Shown piece by piece: positions 13,841 through 20,817 of a stretch of DNA of 20,830 bases. Position 1 is the first letter of the stretch. Every line of letters begins with the position of its first letter. The DNA comes from a virus: the IMG/VR virus record IMGVR_UViG_3300036719_001281, positions 1 through 20,830 of that record. The stretch is one strand, 5' to 3'. The notes under the pieces were generated by a model. The model did not search any database. It worked only from the letters and a program-made list of their open reading frames with translations, and was not told the origin of the DNA. A program made the position numbers and the translations under genes.

Positions 13841-15046
13841 TTATATTATTGTGTATCTGCCTGTTTTGTATTTAGAGTAAGCGTGGAAACTTAAACATGA
13901 TGCCATAACTCCGTCATCGTGAAAACCACTTGTTGCTGAATATTTAATTACTCTACTTTTTGGATTATATTCGTAAGTAAACATTTCAAGTTCTTTGTCT
14001 AGCCAGTCAACATTTAAGAATTTAACTTCTTTGTTTTGATTTGCCACTATTAAACTTTCAACTATTTCTTTTTTACTTTGATTAGTAGTTACAAATGGTT
14101 CAATAGTGCAATAACTTGAACATTCCTTTTGTAGCATTTCAAAAATAACATCTCCAATAGAGTTAACCTCAACCAATGCTGTTTGGACATTATTGGTCCT
14201 TAATCCATTTGCAATATTCTTTACTATTGTGGACCAGTCGCTATGTCTCCAACGTTGAATATAGAACTGTTCGCCTTTCTCATTGAATATAGAAAGTACC
14301 GAGTAATCATCTGCCCTTCCTAAGTCAATCCCTGCAAATGCTTTTCCATAAGATTTGTTATCTGTTAATTGTCGGTTATTGAATAGCATTGCAGAACCAT
14401 CAATGAACTCAGCTAAGTATTCCTGCCTGAATATCATTTCAGGTAAGGTTAACTTTGCATCGTCTATCTCAGATGGGTTAATCATTGGGTTATCGTACGA
14501 AGTCATTGTGAATGACTTGTACTGCTCATTAGTGCCATCCAATTGATGCATCTTATAAAAGTGGTTTTTGCCTTTTGGAGTTGAAATTAAAAGCACCTTT
14601 TTACCTTTTACGAGTACAGTTGCTCTTAATACTTCAGTCCATGCCTTTTCATCCATGAAGGCAAACTCATCACATACTAAATAATCGAATGTGAAGCCAC
14701 GAATATTATCGTATCTTTCAGCACTAAAGAATTGAATGGTTGAGCCTGTGATGTATTCGATTATTAACTCTGACTGGTTAACCTTTCGGTATATCTCCAT
14801 TCGTTTTGCAAATGCCTTAAACGTTTCTTCAAATACTTTTTTTGATTGTTTGTAAACAGGACTTACCCATGCTATTTTACAGCCTTTATTATTTAAAGCC
14901 CAAAATAACATTTGATTCAATGCCAATAAAGTTTTACCGAACTGCCTTCCTATATTAATAACATAGTATTTTTCAGTTCCGTTATTTATTGCATTATGAA
15001 TTTTCCTCTGATTCTGATGTGGGTTGTATAGTATTGCTTTCGCCAA
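13841..15046 (-). CDS. terL: Terminase large subunit (packaging ATPase-nuclease)
   Basis: A 401-residue DNA-packaging motor protein. The N-terminal ATPase shows the Walker A-like GRQFGKTLL (33-41), Walker B DYLVCDEF (121-128) with the catalytic D126-E127 pair, and the coupling motif STPKG (155-159). The C-terminal RNase H-like nuclease shows AGIDLGRADDYSV (238-250, D241), LVEVNSIGD (291-299, E293) and HDDGVMA (376-382, D377/D378), the three acidic metal-binding positions. The start is TTG at 15046: an in-frame stop lies just upstream (15062-15064) and the first in-frame ATG is at residue 46, after Walker A, so a later start would destroy the ATPase. The gene begins within terS. It is shorter than many TerL proteins but both domains look complete. 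Confidence 0.95.
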   Translation of the reverse strand: MAKAILYNPHQNQRKIHNAINNGTEKYYVINIGRQFGKTLLALNQMLFWALNNKGCKIAWVSPVYKQSKKVFEETFKAFAKRMEIYRKVNQSELIIEYITGSTIQFFSAERYDNIRGFTFDYLVCDEFAFMDEKAWTEVLRATVLVKGKKVLLISTPKGKNHFYKMHQLDGTNEQYKSFTMTSYDNPMINPSEIDDAKLTLPEMIFRQEYLAEFIDGSAMLFNNRQLTDNKSYGKAFAGIDLGRADDYSVLSIFNEKGEQFYIQRWRHSDWSTIVKNIANGLRTNNVQTALVEVNSIGDVIFEMLQKECSSYCTIEPFVTTNQSKKEIVESLIVANQNKEVKFLNVDWLDKELEMFTYEYNPKSRVIKYSATSGFHDDGVMASCLSFHAYSKYKTGRYTII

Positions 15047-15371
15047 AGTCAGCTTTAAATTTCATATTTCCTGTTATCTTCACATCCTGCTGCTCTATGT
15101 AGCCTCTTTTCTTTGCTTTACATTTTAAATAGAACATTGTTGATAGTGGATTTCCTTTTTTTATTTGCTGGTGCAAAGCTGATTCCGCAAAGTCCAAAGC
15201 TACATTGTCAATCTCTTTTACAGATTTCTTATAGTTTTTGTCTTTCTTTAACCAATCATAATGAGTATCACGATTTATACCAACTTCCTTACAAGCTGTA
15301 GAAACAACGTTTAAATGCTTTTCTAAGGCTATAAGCATCTGTTTTTTTAATATGTCGGAATTTGATGCCAT
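14994..15371 (-). CDS. terS: Terminase small subunit
   Basis: A 125-residue protein immediately upstream of, and overlapping by 53 bases, the terminase large subunit. Small subunits recognise the phage DNA and regulate the packaging ATPase. Residues about 20-45 (LNVVSTACKEVGINRDTHYD, then WLKKDKNYKKSV) form a helix-turn-helix like that of Terminase_2-type and other phage small subunits. A helical middle (55-85) suits oligomerisation, and there is a charged, disordered-looking serine/glutamate-rich tail (105-125). Calling it terS rests on the helix-turn-helix, length and position. It follows a GTAC element and an A-rich leader with no Shine-Dalgarno sequence. Confidence 0.85.
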   Translation of the reverse strand: MASNSDILKKQMLIALEKHLNVVSTACKEVGINRDTHYDWLKKDKNYKKSVKEIDNVALDFAESALHQQIKKGNPLSTMFYLKCKAKKRGYIEQQDVKITGNMKFKADFGESNTIQPTSESEENS

Positions 15372-15387
15372 TTTCTTTATTTTTTAC

Positions 15388-15594
15388 TTATAAAGTACCA
15401 ATAAATCTATCTAAATACCATTTAGCTTTTTCGAGGTCTTCTTTTAACTTTGTTTTATCTTTTTTCCCTGCTCTGCTAATATACTTTACTACATTGCCTA
15501 AATGAAAGTTTAAATCCCATGCTTCAATTACTTTTATAGCTTCGTAGGTGTTTTCTTTACCTCCGTAGTGTTCAGGGTTGTTTACTTGTTCCAT
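15388..15594 (-). CDS. DUF3310 family protein
   Basis: A 68-residue protein that is essentially a complete DUF3310 domain. It shows the family's opening NPEHYGG (6-12), then YEAIKVIEAW (17-26), and the signature GNVVKYISRAGKKDKTKLKE (33-52) followed by LEKAKWYLDRF (54-64). DUF3310 proteins are widespread in tailed phages, often fused or adjacent to nucleotide-metabolism enzymes, but their biochemical role is not established. The last codons (GGT ACT TTA TAA) form part of a repeated GTAC element that precedes terS. The start overlaps the CxxC gene. Confidence in the family is high. Confidence 0.88.
   Translation of the reverse strand: MEQVNNPEHYGGKENTYEAIKVIEAWDLNFHLGNVVKYISRAGKKDKTKLKEDLEKAKWYLDRFIGTL
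15392..15399 (-). promoter_or_regulatory. GTAC-core element upstream of terS
   Basis: The minus strand reads GGTACTTTATAA here, overlapping the last codons and stop of the DUF3310 gene, about 20 bases before the terS ATG. With its flanks it is a near-palindrome (TTATtGGTACtTTATAA). The same element occurs before four other gene starts (2991, 5218, 8394 and 13827). It marks the boundary between the small accessory genes and the packaging genes. Whether it is a promoter, an operator or an RNA signal cannot be decided from the sequence. Confidence 0.55.
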
Positions 15595-15775
15595 CTTTGA
15601 TTGTTGCTAGTAAAAATTCAAGTAATTGTCTTCTACATTCTGAGCATCCTAAATTAAAAGGTTTGTTTCCTGACTTAATTGCTATTTCGTTTAATTCAGT
15701 CCAGTTAAATGTAGGCGAATAGTTTTTACCCATTGACTCCCAATTTAACAAAGATTGTTTTATTTCTTCGGTCAT
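15572..15775 (-). CDS. Hypothetical small protein with GCxxC motif
   Basis: A 67-residue soluble protein of unknown function. The centre carries FNWTELNEIAIKSGNKPFN (23-41) followed by LGCSECRRQLLEFLL (42-56). The two cysteines in CSEC (44 and 47) could bind a metal only with other ligands, since no second CxxC is present. I recognise the pattern from small proteins encoded in Bacteroidetes phages but know no function. It overlaps the membrane-protein gene upstream by four bases and the DUF3310 gene downstream by 23 bases, which argues that it is a real translated member of the operon. Confidence 0.6.
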   Translation of the reverse strand: MTEEIKQSLLNWESMGKNYSPTFNWTELNEIAIKSGNKPFNLGCSECRRQLLEFLLATIKDGTSKQP

Positions 15776-15993
15776 AGATACCTATCATTAATTCGTTCAA
15801 AGAGAGAAGCTATTAATGCAAAGGTAAAAGGAATAGTCAATAAATCAAAATAGTTAGTAAAGTTAATTATTTGATAAATTAAGAAACTCCAATAAGTTAA
15901 GCAAAGCGGACAAGTAAAAGGTTTACGATGTAACCATAAAGGTTTAGGAATGAACTTTGCTATTATGTATGTAGTTGCTAGTAGTTGTAACAT
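15772..15993 (-). CDS. Small membrane protein with CPLC motif (DUF1360-like)
   Basis: A 73-residue hydrophobic protein using the ATG at 15993, which overlaps the preceding stop codon by one base (TAATG). A TTG at 16017 would add eight residues inside the upstream gene and is less likely. It has about three hydrophobic stretches (roughly residues 2-15, 33-46 and 50-65), with a short basic loop and then FTCPLCLTYW (27-35; cysteines 28 and 31). The Cys-Pro-x-Cys-x-x-x-W pattern next to a helix recalls DUF1360-type small membrane proteins of phages and Bacillus; that link is tentative. Its size and membrane character also fit a holin-like or accessory role, but no lysis partner is nearby. Function unknown. 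Confidence 0.6.
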   Translation of the reverse strand: MLQLLATTYIIAKFIPKPLWLHRKPFTCPLCLTYWSFLIYQIINFTNYFDLLTIPFTFALIASLFERINDRYL

Positions 15994-16703
15994 TAGTATC
16001 CTTGACTTAATAAACAAACTGATTCTGCATGAGGTAAATGACCAGGATTCCCAAAATAAGCGAAGAAAGTCGAATGAGGATGCAAAGGTTTTATTTTTTC
16101 TTTTGCTAATAAAATACTCATTACTGATTGATCATGTCTGTGTCCTTTTACTCTATTGTCTTGACTTACTTGGTTAGCTTCATTTGTCCAGTCTCCTTCA
16201 TAACATCCTTTTATTTTAGTTGCATTAAAATATTCTTTGAATAGTTTGTTTGCTTTTTCGTTTTTAAAATTAAATCCCATTAAACATGCCATTATCATAG
16301 CATGCTTAAAAGATTCTTCTCTACTTATTGAATAGTTATTTAAACATTCGTCTGAGGTATAGTCTCCTATTGTATAACCTAAATTGTCAAAGAATATAAA
16401 ACCGTTAATATTTATGTATTCAATAAATTTATCAATTGACTTAATGCAATAAATAGGACTATCCATCCATATTACAATTTCAAATCCTTTTTTCTTAATT
16501 TCATTTATTGCATAAGGTTTGAATGCGTATGGTATCTCGGAATGTTCAGGTGAGTTAATTTGTTCAAAGTTTCTAAACTGAAAATAGTTTTCCATTGGAA
16601 AGTTTATAGCCTGTAAAGATTCAGCTTGTCTTTTACCTGCTAACTTATATTTTTCTTTGTCATCAAAAAAAGTAACAATAGCTACCTTAGTATAGTTTGT
16701 CAT
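15993..16703 (-). CDS. Putative GT-A-like (GT8-type) glycosyltransferase
   Basis: A 236-residue protein and the last gene of the sugar cluster. It starts with a strand KVAIVTFFDD (6-15), then a region around residue 60 (YAFKPYAINEI) that resembles the 'K.....' segment preceding the acidic site in small GT-A enzymes. IVIWMDSPIY (77-86) is in the position of a DxD motif but has only one aspartate. GHRHDQSVMSILLAKE (187-202) resembles the 'R.DQ..l' helix found in GT8-like and DUF1647-like proteins. The stop overlaps the ATG of the next gene by one base (TAATG). I call it glycosyltransferase-like from these motifs and its place; a catalytically altered or non-transferase member is possible because of the incomplete DxD. 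Confidence 0.6.
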   Translation of the reverse strand: MTNYTKVAIVTFFDDKEKYKLAGKRQAESLQAINFPMENYFQFRNFEQINSPEHSEIPYAFKPYAINEIKKKGFEIVIWMDSPIYCIKSIDKFIEYININGFIFFDNLGYTIGDYTSDECLNNYSISREESFKHAMIMACLMGFNFKNEKANKLFKEYFNATKIKGCYEGDWTNEANQVSQDNRVKGHRHDQSVMSILLAKEKIKPLHPHSTFFAYFGNPGHLPHAESVCLLSQGY

Positions 16704-17268
16704 AGTCTTGGTATCTGTAATGGTAAACTGGTTCTTTTATTTCTACTTCTGTTTTAATTAAACCTAATCTTTTAAGTTCCATGCAATAAGCATAATCTTC
16801 AAAATTACTTTTATCTTCAAACTTTATTAGTCTTGCAATATCTCTTTTTGTTGGAGTGATGTGATTTGTAGGTCTTAAATAAATTTCATAACCTTTTGAC
16901 CAGTCAGCAGTGTATTCTAAATTCTTACTAATATACCATTCTTTTTTATCTCTTCCATTAGTTGTCATTATTCCATTAATGGCTAGTGCATCAGGTTTTT
17001 GTTCTAAGGCTGTAATTATATTATAAATAGCATTAGGCATTATCATATCATCATCATCAATAAACCAAACATATTCTCCTTGCGCTGCATTTAGTAAATC
17101 GTTTCTTTTTTGTCCTGTTGTTTTAGTTCCTTTTGGTGCATCATCTGAAATAACCTCAACTAAGCCAAAAGAATTTGATAACTCTAACTGCTTATTTATT
17201 TCAGAATGTAACTCTAAAAATAAGTTAGTACGTTGAGGTACAGTAGGAATAAGGATTGATAAAATCAT
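16687..17268 (-). CDS. GT2 family glycosyltransferase (short)
   Basis: A 193-residue GT-A, family 2 transferase. It begins with the first Rossmann strand LSILIPTVPQR (3-13). The nucleotide-binding segment TTGQKRNDLLNAAQGEYVWF lies at 50-69, and a run of four aspartates (71-74) includes the DxD metal site; NAIYNII follows. It is shorter than a usual GT2 domain (about 230 residues or more), ending soon after a YHYRYQDYDK segment, so the acceptor-side region is reduced. There is no membrane anchor. It overlaps the TylF gene upstream by four bases and the next gene by 17 bases. The acidic run matches catalytically competent GT2 enzymes; the substrate is unknown. Confidence 0.85.
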   Translation of the reverse strand: MILSILIPTVPQRTNLFLELHSEINKQLELSNSFGLVEVISDDAPKGTKTTGQKRNDLLNAAQGEYVWFIDDDDMIMPNAIYNIITALEQKPDALAINGIMTTNGRDKKEWYISKNLEYTADWSKGYEIYLRPTNHITPTKRDIARLIKFEDKSNFEDYAYCMELKRLGLIKTEVEIKEPVYHYRYQDYDKLY

Positions 17269-17879
17269 TTTATAAAATATGCTATTTCGTTAAATTTCTT
17301 TATTTTTCTTCCATCAATAAACTTTTTTACTGCTTTTTGACATCCTGTTAAATTCCAATCATCTATTATTATAATTCCACCAATAACTACTTTTTCAAAT
17401 AAATGTTCTAAACAAACATAAGTAGATGAATATAAATCACCATCTAATCTTAACATTGCAATTTCTTTTATTTCTTTTGATGTTGGTTCAATTGTATTTT
17501 CAAACCATCCTTTTATCAATTTTAAATTATTAGTTGGTAAATTCCATAATTGAAAGTTTTTTAATACATCTTCTTGTGAATATGATGCAATACTTGTTGT
17601 TTCTAATACTCCAATTTTATTTATATCAATTTCACCTATTCCTGGTTGTTCTGTATCATTTATTCCTGCAAATGGTATTCCTTCAAAACTATCAAACCCC
17701 CAAATAATTCTTGATATTTGTTTATCTAACATTGCCTGTTGCATTGCACCTATTTGACTACCAGCAGCAACTCCACATTCAATAAAATCTCCTTTAATAT
17801 CTTTTTCTAAAATATCAATTGACATTTTATAGGTAAATATTAAAACCTCTTCAGAACTATAAACAGGATGAACTCTCAT
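17265..17879 (-). CDS. TylF/MycF-family sugar O-methyltransferase
   Basis: A 204-residue SAM- and metal-dependent O-methyltransferase of the macrocin (TylF/MycF) type, a family known to methylate deoxysugar hydroxyls. Visible signatures are GDFIECGVAAGSQIG (30-44, SAM-binding loop), GFDSFEGIP (61-69), KGWFENT (123-129), LRLDGDLYSST (143-153) and DDWNLTGCQKAV (173-184). The last two supply the acidic metal ligands in characterised members. It overlaps the FkbM gene upstream and the GT2 gene downstream by four bases each, so all three are probably translated together. Two methyltransferases side by side within glycosyltransferases suggest a methylated sugar product. That is inference; the family assignment is confident. 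Confidence 0.9.
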   Translation of the reverse strand: MRVHPVYSSEEVLIFTYKMSIDILEKDIKGDFIECGVAAGSQIGAMQQAMLDKQISRIIWGFDSFEGIPFAGINDTEQPGIGEIDINKIGVLETTSIASYSQEDVLKNFQLWNLPTNNLKLIKGWFENTIEPTSKEIKEIAMLRLDGDLYSSTYVCLEHLFEKVVIGGIIIIDDWNLTGCQKAVKKFIDGRKIKKFNEIAYFIK

Positions 17880-18478
17880 GATATTACTGCTATTATGTTT
17901 TCGTTATTTATTAAAATTGGTTGAAAATAGAATGATTCTAAATATTCCATATAAATTTGAGTATCTATGTTATTATGTTCAACACAAACCATTTGAACAT
18001 TAAATTCATCTAAGTTTATTTGTTTAAGTATTGACAAGTCAAATCCTTCAGCATCTATACTAATAAAGTCATATTTCTTGGATTTATTAAAATCTTTCCA
18101 ATTATAAGTTTGAACTGTTAAATCAAAATAATCAGTTGTGCCTTCCCATTTTTGTTTATCCTTAATTGATAAAGTAGAAAGCAAGCCACTATCACCTTTG
18201 CCTAAATGTTCACCACTAACATAAAATGAAGTTATGCCAGTAAAATCACTTATAGCGCAATTATGTAATTTAACTTTGTTATTTTCTTTATAAAGTTCTT
18301 GTAATTGTTTAAATGGAATAGGAGCAGGTTCAACTAAATCTGCACTCCAACCTAATTCAATTAACTTTCTGCTGTTTGATAAAGTTACACCATCATTTGC
18401 TCCAATATCTAATAAATGACCTTTAAAATCTTTAAAGTATTCTAATATAATTTGTTCTTCGTTATTTTGACTATACAT
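17876..18478 (-). CDS. FkbM-family SAM-dependent O-methyltransferase
   Basis: A 200-residue class I methyltransferase that probably methylates a hydroxyl on a sugar or other small acceptor using S-adenosylmethionine. Motif I is LLDIGANDGVTLSN (22-35). VEPAP (49-53) carries the acidic residue that would bind the ribose of SAM. FISIDAEGFDLSIL (138-151) is the highly characteristic FkbM motif, and VCVEH (164-168) follows. The length is near a compact FkbM domain, with no extra domains and no membrane segment. It lies between a GT-A glycosyltransferase (eight-base overlap) and a TylF-type methyltransferase (four-base overlap), which points to tailoring of a glycan. The family is clear; the acceptor is not. 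Confidence 0.9.
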   Translation of the reverse strand: MYSQNNEEQIILEYFKDFKGHLLDIGANDGVTLSNSRKLIELGWSADLVEPAPIPFKQLQELYKENNKVKLHNCAISDFTGITSFYVSGEHLGKGDSGLLSTLSIKDKQKWEGTTDYFDLTVQTYNWKDFNKSKKYDFISIDAEGFDLSILKQINLDEFNVQMVCVEHNNIDTQIYMEYLESFYFQPILINNENIIAVIS

Positions 18479-19169
18479 TATTGTATTTAGGTTTATTTAT
18501 AATTAAATGTTTAGGTAAAAAATAATCTTCTGACTTTCTATATTTAAACAAATTATAATCTGTGTTCCACATTTCTTGACTTTCTGTTTTTCTGTATTGT
18601 TCATCGTAATCTGCTAGTCCCCATGCAGGATGCATATGTCTAAATAAAACTTTGCTATCACCCATGTACTCATATTTGCCTAAAAGGTGAGCAACTTCTG
18701 TAGCTTCAGCATCACACCACAATGACTTGTAATCGGGATGGTAAATATAACCAAAACGATTATAGTAGTCGAAGCCCATTATTGACATAGTCATAATGTT
18801 TGCGTGTTGATTGCCATCTGTATAATGAAGAACCTGGTCGAAGTTTCCTTTAAAGTCTTGCCTAATTATATTGTCAAATCCTTTAATTTCAAATACCATG
18901 TCATCTGAAGTATTGATTAAAATGTCCCAACCCTCAAAAATATCCATGTCTCGATTAATGGCATCTATTTTATTTTTGGAAGTGCCTCTACTTATAAATA
19001 CATTGTCATCAGGATAACTAAAACCAAACATACTTTCGTCATCTTCATCAATACTAACTAAAATAGTATAATTCATTGAATTACAAAGCATTATGATATT
19101 ATCAATTGCTTTTTTTGCTTTTTGTGGTCTGCTGCGAGTTGCTAGTTTAAAAAGTATGTGTTCGTTCAC
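18471..19169 (-). CDS. GT-A-like glycosyltransferase, GTG start
   Basis: A 232-residue protein resembling phage and bacterial GT-A glycosyltransferases that open with an 'LKFPTRsRP' motif, here LFKLATRSRP (6-15). Further along are VSIDEDDE (38-45), GTSKNKIDAINR (62-73) and the probable metal-binding INTSDDMVF (85-93). A second acidic patch, WCDAEATEVA (151-160), and an HMHP (178-181) follow. The start is GTG, overlapping the TGA of the gene before by four bases. No in-frame ATG exists before residue 27, which would remove the first conserved strand, so GTG is preferred. It overlaps the next gene by eight bases. Substrate unknown; the call rests on motif pattern and its neighbours. Confidence 0.7.
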   Translation of the reverse strand: MNEHILFKLATRSRPQKAKKAIDNIIMLCNSMNYTILVSIDEDDESMFGFSYPDDNVFISRGTSKNKIDAINRDMDIFEGWDILINTSDDMVFEIKGFDNIIRQDFKGNFDQVLHYTDGNQHANIMTMSIMGFDYYNRFGYIYHPDYKSLWCDAEATEVAHLLGKYEYMGDSKVLFRHMHPAWGLADYDEQYRKTESQEMWNTDYNLFKYRKSEDYFLPKHLIINKPKYNNV

Positions 19170-19822
19170 TCTTCAAAGTTATAAAAAATAGTTTCGCTTT
19201 GCAATTCCTTTATAAATACTTTTCGATTTTCTTCTATTAACTTTCCTTTTTTATATTCAGGAATACTTGATTTGTGTTCAATAATATAATCTAAGGCGCA
19301 AATGTATTTATCAGTTTCTTCAAGTTGTTGGTAAGGTGCATCGGTTAATCCTGCTTTATAAATTCTGTTTGAGTAACCTGCATGTTCAAATCCATACTGC
19401 CCATACTCAGAATTAAAATAACCTACTTTATTTAATACTTCTTTTGTTAAGTATATAAATACACCACCACAATCTCGATATATCTCTAAATCGTTTATTT
19501 TAGCTTTTAAATTATGACTAGGTTTTAAGTATAGTAAGTGATTATATCCTGAGTTAATAAAATATTCAGCCCAATTATTTTCAAATGGATAGCAGTCATC
19601 GTCAAATAAGAAAATGTAATCGCAGTCCCTTAAAGTGTATAAATTTTGATTCTTTGAGTATGCAACACCTTTGTAGTTTACATCTTCGTGAATGTGTAAA
19701 TGATAGTTTTTAGGTTTATGTTTCTCAAAGTAATTTAGCCACCTATCAACATTATCTTTGCGATTAGGTGTTGTAGTTACGCCAATACCGATTGTAAAAT
19801 CTGTTTTCTTACTTGTGTCCAT
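19166..19822 (-). CDS. GT-A fold glycosyltransferase (polymerase-type, DxD)
   Basis: A 218-residue putative nucleotide-sugar transferase. Visible motifs are an N-terminal strand IGIGVTTTPNR (11-21), a GVAYSKNQNL segment (52-61) that usually contacts the nucleotide, the metal-binding FDDDCYP (73-79), and a C-terminal GGVFIYLTKEVL...GYFNSEYGQYGFEH region (119-146). The last resembles the 'GGFdE.yg.yG.ED' region of GalNAc-transferase-like and chondroitin-polymerase-like enzymes, with FEH in place of the usual ED. It lacks a signal peptide and membrane helices, so it is probably cytoplasmic. It starts inside the end of the upstream glycosyltransferase and its TGA overlaps the GTG start of the next gene (GTGA), so translation is probably coupled. 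The superfamily is secure; the specificity is unknown. Confidence 0.82.
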   Translation of the reverse strand: MDTSKKTDFTIGIGVTTTPNRKDNVDRWLNYFEKHKPKNYHLHIHEDVNYKGVAYSKNQNLYTLRDCDYIFLFDDDCYPFENNWAEYFINSGYNHLLYLKPSHNLKAKINDLEIYRDCGGVFIYLTKEVLNKVGYFNSEYGQYGFEHAGYSNRIYKAGLTDAPYQQLEETDKYICALDYIIEHKSSIPEYKKGKLIEENRKVFIKELQSETIFYNFEE

Positions 19823-20817
19823 TTGTTTATGTTATAATTTGATTGAATGTATATTTTTAAACTTTCTGCATATTCTTTGCGCATAGATTCATCTTTGCTT
19901 AGGTTTCTTATAGCCTTGTACCAACCATTTATATCACTATTATTTAAAAAGATTGCAGTTTCTTTTGGAAATATGTTATAAGGTAGTACATCACTAACTA
20001 TTGCAGGATTACCATGTAAACCAGCTTCAAGTAACTTTATTTCGCTTTTGCATTCAGTAAATGAGTTTGACTGCAATGGAATTAAGCTAACATCACTTTC
20101 ATTATAAGCCTTTCCATAATCGTGAACTGGTAAGCTGTAAACTCTTTGATATTTATCGGTTAAAGTGCCACCACTCATTACCTTTTCATAATAGTTATAG
20201 TCTGCATTATCATTGTAACCACCTAAAACAAATTGAGCGTTTATATCATGCCTTAATACTTTACGAATAGGCATTTCTAAAATTGAAATATCTTCTTTAT
20301 GAAAAATTCCTGCAATGTAGCCAAATCTTATTTTCTCGCTTTTAGTTTTGTTTGATTTCCATTGCTCATCTTCGTGATCCAAACAGTTAGGAATTACCTC
20401 AACATTCTTATTGTACTTTTTAATCTTAGATGCTAAATGTTTGGTAGTCGTAATTACTAAATCAACATTTTTAAGTATTTCAACTGTTTGAGCTGGTATA
20501 TTATGGATTTCGTAAAGTCGACTTAAATAATGGCTTTTAGGTAATGTCCAAATATCGTCAATGTCAAATATCACTTTAATTCCTAATGAATGATATTTTT
20601 TAATTATATCTAGTGATTTTCCGTTTGTATCAATTTCTCTTTGATAAACTACTGCAGAATACTGTTTAAGCTGTTCATCAGTTGCTGCATCTAAGTCTGG
20701 AAATACATCACATTGAAAGTCTACCATGTCGGAGACTTTTGAGAATGGAACTATTAACCGGTGAAAGGATAACCCGTTAAGGTTATTCATATTCGCCTTT
20801 ATCAGAATTTTTTTCAT
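19777..20817 (-). CDS. GT-B fold glycosyltransferase (group 1/GT4-like)
   Basis: This 346-residue protein probably transfers a sugar from a nucleotide-sugar donor in the cytoplasm. It has the two-domain plan of GT-B enzymes. The N-terminal half contains FDIDDIW (residues 84-90) and an IPNCLD segment (142-147) at the domain hinge. The C-terminal half contains KSEIKLLEAGLHGNPAIVSD (257-276), the E-x7-type donor-binding motif typical of group 1 transferases. There is no signal peptide or membrane segment. The ATG lies 13 bases from the window edge, so the cluster may continue upstream. Its 3' end overlaps the next glycosyltransferase by 46 bases, indicating one polycistronic unit. The fold assignment is firm; the donor, acceptor and biological target (virion, DNA or host envelope glycan) cannot be read from the sequence. 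Confidence 0.85.
   Translation of the reverse strand: MKKILIKANMNNLNGLSFHRLIVPFSKVSDMVDFQCDVFPDLDAATDEQLKQYSAVVYQREIDTNGKSLDIIKKYHSLGIKVIFDIDDIWTLPKSHYLSRLYEIHNIPAQTVEILKNVDLVITTTKHLASKIKKYNKNVEVIPNCLDHEDEQWKSNKTKSEKIRFGYIAGIFHKEDISILEMPIRKVLRHDINAQFVLGGYNDNADYNYYEKVMSGGTLTDKYQRVYSLPVHDYGKAYNESDVSLIPLQSNSFTECKSEIKLLEAGLHGNPAIVSDVLPYNIFPKETAIFLNNSDINGWYKAIRNLSKDESMRKEYAESLKIYIQSNYNINKWTQVRKQILQSVLA

Noticed and set aside
14293-14300. Another GGTACTTT on the minus strand, inside terL
   Set aside because: It lies in the middle of conserved coding sequence in the nuclease domain, away from any gene start, so it is probably chance; it lacks the palindromic flanks of the other copies.
15772-16017. 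Longer 81-residue version of the membrane protein from a TTG
   Set aside because: The TTG lies inside the upstream gene, and the ATG at 15993 forms the TAATG coupling used elsewhere in this operon.
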